In this document: positions 1-7,121 of the stretch, piece after piece
Layout: the number at the start of each line of letters is the position of its first letter
Numbering within the stretch: position 1 is the first letter of the stretch
Assembly: GCF_014196835.1 (NCBI RefSeq)
Contig: NZ_JACIEK010000003.1
Location: forward strand, 1 to 64,000
Direction of reading: 5' to 3'
DNA: 64,000 nucleotides
Source of the DNA: Aureimonas pseudogalii
GTDB taxonomy: Bacteria; Pseudomonadota; Alphaproteobacteria; Rhizobiales; Rhizobiaceae
Notes under the pieces: generated by a model
Told to the model about the DNA's origin: nothing
What the model saw: only the letters and a program-made list of their open reading frames with translations
The model's database searches: none
Made by a program: the position numbers and the translations under genes

Positions 1-51
1 GCACTCAGGCCTGAAGTTCCGCTCGCCTCGTGAGTTCATAAGGCTCAGTGC

Positions 52-1311
52 CTAAACCCAACAGCCGCCTGTCCGGCGAAATGGGGTCCACTCCACCGCT
101 TTGGCTGTGCACACAGGTTGAACGGCGAAGTCTCGCAGCTCGCCTGGACGATCGATGACGAACTCGGCTCGCATGACGACGCTGTGGATCGCTGCCTTCG
201 AGACAACCGCGGTCGCTAGGTAGGGCAACCAAGTGGCGCTCACGCCCGCAAGGGCGATGGCGAACGATTGCGCGACGCATCGATCTGGCGACCACGAAAA
301 ACCTCGCGTGCATGTTTCCACGGCTGCCGGATGACAACCGAACCCGCGATGCAGTGTGATTTGGTCTGGGAGATCTCGATAGATCTCGCGACATTCGTCC
401 GGTGTCAGCGACTGCCCGGAAGACCGAAGCACCTGGAGGATCCAGGACCACTTTCGGGCGTCGTGATGGTTGCCGGTTAGGAGCCATTCGGTGTGCAAGG
501 CACCCAGAAGCTCGGGAGGTAGCGTGGTCGTGAGCTTGGCGTCTGGATCGAACGAGACCGCACCGTGATGCTCAAGGACCAGAAGTGCGGCGTCCAGTCG
601 ATTGCTGGCCGATCTGATGTAGGTCGGCCAGTCGGCTTGAGCGCCGGCCGGCGTGGTCGAAAGCCGCTCTCGCCGCAGGAGAACGTGGTCGATCTCCTCA
701 AGCGCGATCCATCGCAGCTCTTCCGGGCGGTCAATCACGATCTCGTCCTCACCAGCCGTCACTAGGCACGCGAGGATCGTGGATTTCGGGACCGTGGTCG
801 TCGCGACGAACGAGCGGAGCGGCGCGCTGGTGGGATGGGCGCTGCGCATCGCGATCGAACGGTCCGTCGTCCAGGAAAACCCTCTGGCGTAGCTCTCGGC
901 GTCATCAGCACCGGACGTGAACCCTCGATAGATCGTGACGAGATCCGGGAGCGCCGCATAGCGCACTTGGTCTGCGTGGCGTCCAAGCGGCTGACCGGAG
1001 TTGCGAAGCACGCGGAGCACCCAGGCCCATGTCATGGCATGGTCGGACTGGCCGGCTGCGGACCAGATGTTCCGCAGCATGATGCTAAGACCGTCAGGGA
1101 GGGCCGTGGAGAGCGTTGCGTCGGGATCGAGCCGCAATGCCCCATGATGTTCGAGAACGCGCACCAGGGCGCCTAGCTGGCCCGCGAGAGGATGCGCCAT
1201 GACGTAGGAGGACCAGTCCTGGCGTTGCCATGCGAGCTTGAGGACCAACTCGTGCTGCGCAGCAGCGAGCCGAAGCTCGGCCGACCGGAGCTGGTCCTCG
1301 AGCGGGATCAT
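52..1311 (-). CDS. Tandem ADP-ribosyltransferase-like protein (two ART-fold repeats)
   Basis: The 419-residue protein is two homologous halves of about 185 residues, roughly 30-208 and 226-400. Each has an LVLEHHGA-type helix, an (I/L)xRGF strand, a GFSW(T/S)xDR box and an ExVIDRPxEL end. This is the order of the R-S-E motifs of the ADP-ribosyltransferase fold. Repeat 1 keeps R129, S146 and an E188-x-E190 pair. Repeat 2 keeps R322, S339 and E383, but the first Glu is Arg381, so it may be inactive or structural. The start at 1311 is chosen because its ATG overlaps the TGA of the upstream small gene (ATGA). The same frame stays open upstream through the HUH domain, so a longer fusion cannot be excluded from sequence alone. 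No signal peptide is seen, so it probably acts in the cytoplasm. The target is unknown. The fold call rests on motif pattern only. Confidence 0.6.
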   Translation of the reverse strand: MIPLEDQLRSAELRLAAAQHELVLKLAWQRQDWSSYVMAHPLAGQLGALVRVLEHHGALRLDPDATLSTALPDGLSIMLRNIWSAAGQSDHAMTWAWVLRVLRNSGQPLGRHADQVRYAALPDLVTIYRGFTSGADDAESYARGFSWTTDRSIAMRSAHPTSAPLRSFVATTTVPKSTILACLVTAGEDEIVIDRPEELRWIALEEIDHVLLRRERLSTTPAGAQADWPTYIRSASNRLDAALLVLEHHGAVSFDPDAKLTTTLPPELLGALHTEWLLTGNHHDARKWSWILQVLRSSGQSLTPDECREIYRDLPDQITLHRGFGCHPAAVETCTRGFSWSPDRCVAQSFAIALAGVSATWLPYLATAVVSKAAIHSVVMRAEFVIDRPGELRDFAVQPVCTAKAVEWTPFRRTGGCWV

Positions 1312-1502
1312 GCTGCGACGCTCGGGCGGATCGTGTCCGGCCAGATACCGCCGACCTCGCCGAGGGCGATGACGATGTCGTTGCGATCGACCAGCTCGGA
1401 CAGGCCCGTCAGCTTGCCGGCTGCTGCGACTAGGGCGGCGATCAGAGCGTTGTGCGTGGCCTCGGGAAGGTACGTCTGCGTCATCTGTGGTCCTGCTTTC
1501 AT
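1308..1502 (-). CDS. Small protein translationally coupled to the tandem ART gene
   Basis: The longest version is 64 aa; a second ATG at about 1484 gives MTQTYLPEATHNALIAALVA and about 58 aa. The frame has very high GC at third codon positions, as expected of a real gene here, while the other open frame over this stretch reads as an Arg-rich shadow. Its stop codon overlaps the ART start by ATGA, so the two proteins are probably made together. The sequence is mostly helical and Ala/Leu-rich, with no signal peptide and no recognised family. By position it could be an immunity or antitoxin partner of the ART protein, or simply a small structural gene of the element. That is inference only. Confidence 0.6.
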   Translation of the reverse strand: MKAGPQMTQTYLPEATHNALIAALVAAAGKLTGLSELVDRNDIVIALGEVGGIWPDTIRPSVAA

Positions 1503-1535
1503 GCTGCGTGGTGTCGCCGGGGTCTTGAGTCATTT

Positions 1536-2091
1536 CCGGCGAGTTGGCAACGGAATTTTGTGGTTGTAATTCAGTTAGATAAGTCAGTTCTGACTTACTC
1601 GCCGGTCCTGGTGGGTGGTGCGTGCCACGCAGATCATCCGAGACGACGAGCGTTCGACCCTTCACGAGACCGGACGCTTGTGACTCTTCGGCGTTGTCGA
1701 GCAGGTATCGAGCCTCCTCGGCGCTGCGAACGGTTCTGATCTTGACCTGACGGTTCTGGCAGAGCTTGCCGGTCGCACCACGAGCCCGGTGCAGTACCCC
1801 TCCGAACGCCGCTTCCTCGCCGGGCTTGAGTGCTGCGATCCCGTGGAAATGAAGTCTAGGCCCACCTCGGGACACGATGCCGGCTGCAAGGATCATCGGG
1901 GCCGCATAGCCAAGCGCGTCGAGCTTCTTGCTCTCCGCACGAACGAGGCGACGAAACCAGTCCGTAGCTTCGTCTTTCGACAGAGCTTGTGCCTGGCGCT
2001 TCTCGGTTAGGTTCACGTCGAAGCGAACCAAGATCGTGCCGGGGACCAACGTCAATTGCTGGAACGCCGCTGCGAGCGTTCGATCGTCCAT
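1536..2091 (-). CDS. HUH-type replication/relaxase-like protein, 3' end undefined
   Basis: The reading frame from MDDRTLAAAFQQ at 2091 gives a soluble domain with a RLHFHGI motif. This is a His-hydrophobic-His (HUH) metal site as found in rolling-circle Rep and relaxase proteins. It is followed by a conserved-looking segment near VKIRTVRSAEEARYLLDN. Protein-like composition ends near 1536-1590, where both other frames carry stops, but this frame has none and continues into the ART gene down to 52. Either the natural stop was lost, a small frameshift is present, or a Rep-ART fusion is made. The 5' end is also unsure: the frame is open upstream to 2655. No catalytic Tyr is assigned. The 1536 limit is where protein-like sequence stops, not a stop codon. 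Confidence 0.45.
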
Positions 2092-2599
2092 CGCGTGACG
2101 CCGCCGACTGTCAGTCCGGGGCTGACGAGCGCGACGCTGCCGGCACACTGCGAGCGCGCGTTCCGAGATCGACAGAGGTTCCGGTCGCGGTCGGCTTGGT
2201 GCTTGCTGGAACGCGCCGGCCGATCTGGTATCGACGCTTGGTGTGGACGATCCGAGCGTATGCCGTGCTGGCGCTGCCCCCCTTACTGAAGGAGACCCGC
2301 AGCGTTCTGTCGCCAGACGCAGAGCATCGTGGGTCTCAACGCCTTGACTGCAAAGGGCCGCGAAGACTTTTGTCCAGGTCGGCTTCGAAGGTTCGCGACT
2401 TACCAAAACCTGATTGCTGATCTGACCGTAGCCGATTTCGAGGCTATCGAGAACGATCTGGAGTTCGTCGAGAACAACGGCCAATCGGTCGTCAATTCGT
2501 TGCAATCCGGGGTGCGGCACGGTATGTTCAACTTGCTGTTTGATGCGGCAAAAAATCATGGCGCTGAGGGTGTGAAGACCCTCAGCGCCATCTCTGTTT
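2092..2599. other. Stretch without a confident gene inside the mobile element
   Basis: This stretch lies between the HUH frame and the end of the next gene. The minus-strand HUH frame stays open across it (in-frame ATGs at about 2655 and 2559). The part around 2510-2330 reads like a plausible protein segment, LQRIDDRLAVVLDELQIV, which could be an N-terminal extension or the remnant of a separate gene. Codon signal is weak and no clear ribosome binding site decides a start. No hairpin terminator or RNA gene was recognised. Confidence 0.3.
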
Positions 2600-2914
2600 T
2601 CAGTTTCGAGATTTGAGCTTCTGACGCACCACGCTAGCGCCGAGGCAGAGGTCATATCGATCCTGAATGAGCTTCAGGAAGCGCTCTGCGTTCTTTTCCG
2701 GAAGCACCTCGTGCTGGCCGTCCATGGTGAGCTTAACGCCGTCTTCGAGCCGAAGGATTGCGACCTCGCCGGCCGGTGAAGCTTGGTGAGCGTCCCATGA
2801 GTAGACGACCCCGGTTCCGACGCCCCGGCACAAGGTCATAGCCAGCGCGTCAACCAGCCCGCCGAGGCCGGCTGGAGAGTTCAACGGAAGCGAGGGGAGC
2901 ACGGACGCGGTCAT
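2600..2914 (-). CDS. Hypothetical protein, coupled downstream of the RHH-like gene
   Basis: 104 aa with no recognised family. The start ATG at 2914 overlaps the TGA of the upstream RHH-like gene (ATGA), so the pair is translationally coupled. The middle (GVVYSWDAHQASPAGEVAIL, then a Glu/Leu-rich strand and KLTMDGQHEVLP) looks like a small beta-rich domain, followed by a helix ERFLKLIQDRYDLC. No signal peptide or membrane segment is present. It is part of the accessory cargo or maintenance genes of the mobile element. Confidence 0.6.
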   Translation of the reverse strand: MTASVLPSLPLNSPAGLGGLVDALAMTLCRGVGTGVVYSWDAHQASPAGEVAILRLEDGVKLTMDGQHEVLPEKNAERFLKLIQDRYDLCLGASVVRQKLKSRN

Positions 2915-3363
2915 CGAACTGCTTCCCCGAGCTGCCGGATCACGTCACCGAGCATCGTTCGGGTGGCGACGAACGCCGCGACGCTCGTCTGTGCGTCCGT
3001 CTTGATCCAGGCGAGGCGGTACGCGGTGCCGACCCGTCGGCATTCAACGTGATCATGACCGGAAATGCTCACGCAGATGACCGCGCCGGCCTCGCCAGCG
3101 AGCATCTGGCCGAATGCACGGGCGAGGTGCTGTGCGGCTCCTAGTGAGACCAGTGGGAGCGCCTTGCCGGCGATGACGATCGCGACAAGGTCACCCCGGC
3201 GAGTGATCGCGAGGCCGTCGAACCGATCCGGGATCTCGCCGGCCGCGACGCGATCGTTGATCAGGTGCTCGATCAGTGTTGAGACCGAGATTTTGGTTTT
3301 TGTGGCGAGAACGCGAAGCTGGGCTGCGCGACTCGAGTTGATCTTAATATGCCGAGTTGTCAT
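2911..3363 (-). CDS. Ribbon-helix-helix-like N-terminus with an unknown C-terminal domain
   Basis: 150 aa. Residues 1-45 (MTTRHIKINSSRAAQLRVLA followed by a SVSTLIEHLINDRV helix) have the beta-strand plus two-helix pattern of ribbon-helix-helix DNA-binding proteins. Residues 50-150 form a separate alpha/beta domain of unknown kind (LVAIVIAGKALPLVSLGAAQ, AVICVSISGHDHVECRRVG). The start at 3363 has an AGGAT Shine-Dalgarno-like stretch about 8 bases upstream. The next gene overlaps its stop. An RHH protein with a coupled partner resembles toxin-antitoxin or plasmid-control modules, but neither partner matches a toxin family I know. Confidence 0.55.
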   Translation of the reverse strand: MTTRHIKINSSRAAQLRVLATKTKISVSTLIEHLINDRVAAGEIPDRFDGLAITRRGDLVAIVIAGKALPLVSLGAAQHLARAFGQMLAGEAGAVICVSISGHDHVECRRVGTAYRLAWIKTDAQTSVAAFVATRTMLGDVIRQLGEAVR

Positions 3364-3556
3364 GAAGGATCCTGCCGTTCGGTTGACAATAGGATACCCA
3401 TAGCTGGCAAGGACCAGTTAGCCAAAAATCAAGGACGGCATATTTATTCGATAATAACGAAATGCGTCTTGAAAAAATGCCATCGATCACAGGCATGACC
3501 CCCTAGGAGGCATCGCATATTATCTAAGACTTCGCCTTTGCACTGAACGTTTGCAC
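3364..3556. other. AT-richer intergenic region with iteron-like TTTGCACT repeats
   Basis: This gap between two minus-strand genes of the mobile element is clearly richer in A and T than its surroundings. The octamer TTTGCACT occurs at 3537-3544 and again at 3550-3557, and a further TTGCA lies at 3562-3566, so the TTGCA core recurs with periods of 13 and 12 bases. A 12-base GC palindrome-like stretch around CCTAGG lies at about 3500-3511. The repeats resemble iterons or operator half-sites. No promoter is convincingly assigned. Confidence 0.35.
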
Positions 3557-4171
3557 TTAACTTGCAAAAGCCCGTTCTCTGCGGGCTTCTGCCTCGGTGA
3601 TTATTTCGCTCTCGATGTCTGCGTCGTCCTCGCCACCGTTCTGAATGATCTCAATCTCGGTGGTCGTGATGTCGCGAATGACCAGCTCGGGGATCTCTTT
3701 GCCGAGCACGTCGCTATCACTCAAACCAAGGGCTGAGCGTTTAAGATCGTGAAGACGCTGTAGTGCGCCAGCCGCAAGCGATAAGGTCTTGATAGCGGTT
3801 CCGGCCTTGTATGCCGCGCCGGGGTCAGTCTGCGCTGTGGCGAGCTGCGCCATGATCAGCCGCTCGATTTTCTCAGCGTTCGCGAACGTGAGTTCGCGGA
3901 TGTCGATAGCGCGGCTGGCAAGGTCTCCAGGATCGCCCATGGCTTCGTTGACGCGCTCGCGCACGTCGGCTGCAAGGGCAGACGCGGCGCGGCCCTTCAC
4001 AACGCCGTGGCGCTCGAACCGAGATTGCAGCGTTCGGACTGCAACGCCGTACTGATCAGCCAGCTCAGCCAGTGTCGCGTCGCCGGTCTCCCAGAGCGCT
4101 TCACACTCGGCCCATTCGGTCTCAGTGAGGCGAATGTATTTCCGGGTCGTTGTCTCTGCGTCGTCTTCCAT
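3557..4171 (-). CDS. HTH protein resembling phage terminase small subunits
   Basis: 204 aa. The N-terminal third (TEWAECEALWETGDATLAEL, ADQYGVAVRTLQSRFERHG) is a clear helix-turn-helix of the kind used by phage terminase small subunits and some transposon DNA-binding proteins. The centre (about residues 70-150) is a long helical region suited to oligomerisation. The C-terminus is acidic and charged. No large terminase or structural phage gene is in the window, so a role in packaging by a helper phage, or regulation of the element, are both possible. The family assignment is by general resemblance only. Confidence 0.55.
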   Translation of the reverse strand: MEDDAETTTRKYIRLTETEWAECEALWETGDATLAELADQYGVAVRTLQSRFERHGVVKGRAASALAADVRERVNEAMGDPGDLASRAIDIRELTFANAEKIERLIMAQLATAQTDPGAAYKAGTAIKTLSLAAGALQRLHDLKRSALGLSDSDVLGKEIPELVIRDITTTEIEIIQNGGEDDADIESEIITEAEARRERAFAS

Positions 4172-4378
4172 GGTGCTCTGCCGGTCTGAGGTCTTGTTCG
4201 GCTTATCTTACCAGGGAGCTGGATGAATTGCGTAGGAGAAGAGTTGGACGCGCAAACGAGAGGCGTTCATATTGCGACGTGTATCAGGTGTTCGATCAGC
4301 TATCTCACGATCGTCCCTTGTATCATCACTAAATGTCCGTATAAGGGTGATACAGGTAGACCACTAGGGGCCGAAACC
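4172..4378 (+). promoter_or_regulatory. Regulatory region with TGTATCA/TGATACA inverted repeat before the serine recombinase
   Basis: This region separates the divergent HTH gene and serine recombinase gene. A perfect 7-base inverted repeat, TGTATCA at 4319-4325 and TGATACA at 4348-4354, sits 25-60 bases upstream of the recombinase ATG. A third GTATCA copy lies at 4281-4286. The spacing suits an operator for the HTH protein or a crossover/binding site for the recombinase itself. Confidence 0.4.
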
Positions 4379-5053
4379 ATGAAGACCGCGATCGCCTACC
4401 TTCGAGTTTCGACTGAGACGCAGGGCCGGTCTGGCCTGGGCCTTGATGCTCAGCGTGCTGCGATCGTTCGCTTTGCCGACGCCGAGGGCTTCGCTGTTGT
4501 CGAGTGGTTCGAAGAGATCGAAACCGGCAAGGGTTCGGACGCTCTCGATCGCCGGCCGATCCTCAAGGCTGCGTTGGCGAGCGCCCGGAAGCTCAAGGCT
4601 CCCGTGATCGTGGCCAAGCTTGATCGTCTCTCTCGTGATGTTGCGTTCGTCGCCGGGCTCATGGCGCAGCGCGTGCCCTTCATCGTGACCGAGCTTGGTG
4701 CGGACGCTGATCCGTTCATGCTCCACATCTATGCTGCCTTGGCCGAGAAGGAGCGCGCCATGATCGCAGCGCGGACCAAGGCTGCGCTCCAGGCGAAAAA
4801 AGCTGCCGGCGCCAAGCTTGGCAACCGGACGAACCTTGAGGTCGCACAGAAGGCTGGTGCGGCGTCCAACGCGGTCGCTGCTGACGTGTTCGCCGGGAAT
4901 GTCGTGCCGATCGTGCGCCAGCTCCAGGCGTCAGGTCTGCGAACCTTGCGGGATCTGGCCGAGGCTTTGAACGTGCGCGGTGTCCGCACGGTGCGGGGCG
5001 GTGAGTGGACTGCTATGACGGTCAAGCGCGTTCTGGATCGTGACGCGGCATAG
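4379..5053 (+). CDS. Small serine recombinase (resolvase/invertase family)
   Basis: 224 aa, a single-domain resolvase/invertase-type serine recombinase. The nucleophile is Ser11 in [10 protein letters not shown], with Arg9 beside it. The conserved [10 protein letters not shown] segment and the long E-helix [18 protein letters not shown] follow, and a short C-terminal HTH region includes [15 protein letters not shown]. The ATG at 4379 is chosen because the family N-terminus ([11 protein letters not shown]) begins there; the frame is open further upstream without similarity. It is the only plus-strand gene in the element and faces the integrase convergently. It probably resolves or inverts element DNA at nearby sites. 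Confidence 0.9.
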   Translation: MKTAIAYLRVSTETQGRSGLGLDAQRAAIVRFADAEGFAVVEWFEEIETGKGSDALDRRPILKAALASARKLKAPVIVAKLDRLSRDVAFVAGLMAQRVPFIVTELGADADPFMLHIYAALAEKERAMIAARTKAALQAKKAAGAKLGNRTNLEVAQKAGAASNAVAADVFAGNVVPIVRQLQASGLRTLRDLAEALNVRGVRTVRGGEWTAMTVKRVLDRDAA

Positions 5054-5065
5054 GAGCGAGGTTTG

Positions 5066-6868
5066 TTATGCTGTCGATGGCTTCATGAGATGACCGAGGT
5101 CGAGGCCGGGATACGCTATGGACTCGATATGCCTAACGCGCTGGTCTAGCATTCCCTGCGGAAGGATACCGTACAGCCCGGTCGTTCCGCCCTTCGCGTG
5201 CCCCAGTATGTAGCCAAACGTTTCGTCCATGTGACCGGCGCGACGGAAGGCGTCCGTTGCACCGTGCCGAAAGCTGTAGAGCGAAAGGCCTCTCCCATCT
5301 TTGAGGCCGATGCGGACTAGGTATCGTCCGAACTCACGCGAGAACTCGGCTATCATCTGGCCGCGCTCGTTGCGCACTGCTTCAGGGAATAGCTTTGCCT
5401 TCCCGGCTTCGCGCATGGCGGTGTGGTACTCGAGGAAGCCGAGCCGAATGAGTTCGGAGTGGATCGGCACCACCCGCATCGATCCTTTGGTCTTCACGCT
5501 TTTGGTCTCGTCTCCAAGCGTGGTGATGTGCATGAGATGCACCCCGCCCTGTTCCCGAACGTCGGCGACTGAAAGCTGCGCGATTTCGCCCGGCCGTGCG
5601 CCGCTGTAGAGCATGACAAGCGGCACCCAGTAGCGATGATCGCGGATCAGCACATTCCCGTGCTGAGCAATCAAACGCCATTCCTTGGCGCTTTGCGAGC
5701 CTGTGAAAAGCGGCGATCGGAAGAGCGCCGTCATTTGATCCACGGTGAAAGGAACGGTCGATATCTTATCTTCCTTCGCAAGGCTCATGCCTTGCGTCGG
5801 GTTCACGGGTAGAACGCCACGCTTCGCCAACCACTCGCAGTAGGCGCCGAGCGAAGAAACGTAGCGGTTAATCGTTCTCGGCAGTAGGACGGGCTTCCCG
5901 ACGCGCTCGTTTGCCTTCACGATCTGAACAAGCGACATGCCCGCGAACGCCTTCGTCTCGCTCGCCTTGACTGGGTAAAGCGCGAGAAGGTCCATCCACT
6001 CGGCGACAGACGGCTTGTCGATCTTGTTTGCCGGGAAATGTCGGCCGTGAACGTCGAGGAAGGTGCCGATGTCACGACGAGCTTGATTCAACGTATCTGG
6101 CTTCACCCGGTTCGGGTTCTGTTGTGCATACTTCTCGAAGAGGTCCATGATCGCTTCGCCACTGTTCGCGGTCCCGCGAGCGGTGCCGGCAGCTGGCTTG
6201 ACGATCGGGTCTTTCGGAACGCCAGAGTAGTCTCCACGGTCGCGCTCGATCGTTCGCTCTAGTTGTTCGATTTCCGCTCGCATCATTCGCCGTGCGAGAT
6301 CTTTAAAGTCTGGCGAAGCGTGATCGATGATCAGATGATTCGCTTCGAGGTAGCGTTCCACCTCGTCGATCACGAGAGCCGTTTCGCCCGTCTGAAGATG
6401 CTTGCGAAGGGTTTCGAGCTTGGAGCGTCGTGACTTCTCGTTCCACTCGCGGCGACCCGTCAGGACAAGCAAATCGGCGCTCGCGTCGAGCAGGGCAAGC
6501 TTGTCCGTGACATCGACCTCTCGCCGCTCAATGTCGGCAATCGTCAGCGTCTTTGCCGCATCGATCTCGTCAGGTGACGGCAGGTGCAGACGAGCGCGCT
6601 CGTCGCGGTCGAGGGCTCCTGTGTAGTGCTGCCAGACCGCATCAGCCTTGTCGGCGTCAGTCAAATTCCGGCGAGAGCGAAGATCATCGAACTCGCGGTT
6701 CCACTCGGCGATGACGCTCCATAAGGCTCGCTTCGCTTCCGCGAGGTCTTTGGTGCGAAGTGACCGTTTCCGGTACTCGGCGCCCGCGACTTCCACGAGG
6801 TCTAGCGGCACCCGAAGGCGCGCATAATACGTCGCGCCGTTGCGGATGAGGTACGAGATTCGCGACAA
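5066..6868 (-). CDS. Tyrosine site-specific integrase of a genomic island
   Basis: 600 aa. The first 40 residues (YLIRNGATYYARLRVP) are the Arg/Tyr-rich N-terminal domain common in island integrases. A long helical linker follows, then a SAM-like core-binding domain at about 240-350 and the catalytic domain at 370-600. Catalytic residues are Arg425 in YSGARPGE, Arg534 in YSFRHGATDA, His557 in GHAKGG and the nucleophile Tyr566 in TGLYG. The first His of the usual HxLRH box is replaced by Tyr531. The gene is the last of the element before chromosomal sugar genes, as expected of an integrase next to its attachment site. It converges on the serine recombinase with a 12-base gap. Confidence 0.93.
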   Translation of the reverse strand: MSRISYLIRNGATYYARLRVPLDLVEVAGAEYRKRSLRTKDLAEAKRALWSVIAEWNREFDDLRSRRNLTDADKADAVWQHYTGALDRDERARLHLPSPDEIDAAKTLTIADIERREVDVTDKLALLDASADLLVLTGRREWNEKSRRSKLETLRKHLQTGETALVIDEVERYLEANHLIIDHASPDFKDLARRMMRAEIEQLERTIERDRGDYSGVPKDPIVKPAAGTARGTANSGEAIMDLFEKYAQQNPNRVKPDTLNQARRDIGTFLDVHGRHFPANKIDKPSVAEWMDLLALYPVKASETKAFAGMSLVQIVKANERVGKPVLLPRTINRYVSSLGAYCEWLAKRGVLPVNPTQGMSLAKEDKISTVPFTVDQMTALFRSPLFTGSQSAKEWRLIAQHGNVLIRDHRYWVPLVMLYSGARPGEIAQLSVADVREQGGVHLMHITTLGDETKSVKTKGSMRVVPIHSELIRLGFLEYHTAMREAGKAKLFPEAVRNERGQMIAEFSREFGRYLVRIGLKDGRGLSLYSFRHGATDAFRRAGHMDETFGYILGHAKGGTTGLYGILPQGMLDQRVRHIESIAYPGLDLGHLMKPSTA

Positions 6869-7121
6869 GTTCGATCCCTGCGACTAGGCCATGTTTCCTC
6901 GCCATGTGTACTAGTCGCGATCAAAAAAGGTCAATAAGGCCAATTGCTTGAATGCATATAAAGGGTTGATAATTTTTGGATTAACGTCCAGGCGCCCCAG
7001 CCAACGTTCCCGGCCTTCGGCTTGCTCACCGCGATTCCTCGGAGTCCGGGTTGTCGGCAGCGCGGCTGAACCTTATGCCGGTCTCGGCGGTTGCGCCCTG
7101 CAGGTCGTGCGTGAGGCCAGG
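6869..7121. other. Probable island-chromosome junction region
   Basis: The stretch between the integrase start and the DeoR gene is AT-rich at 6900-6980, with runs such as GATCAAAAAAGG and AATTTTTGGATTAA. It then changes to GC-rich chromosomal composition. The attachment site should lie here, but the opposite end of the island is outside the window, so no direct repeat can be paired. No tRNA gene is present. Confidence 0.4.

Noticed and set aside
5-487. 160-residue minus-strand frame in front of the ART gene
   Set aside because: It is the Arg/Ser-rich shadow of the ART coding frame, which shows proper repeat structure in the other frame.
2329-2616. 95-residue plus-strand frame with protein-like composition
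   Set aside because: It is antisense to the minus-strand element genes, has no ribosome binding site, and the opposite frame is at least as plausible. Not enough support for a gene.
6866-6891. String GTTCGATCCCTGCGACTAGG resembling a tRNA T-arm and 3' end
   Set aside because: The flanking bases do not form a five-base-pair T-stem or an acceptor stem, and no anticodon arm lies upstream. It overlaps the integrase start region.
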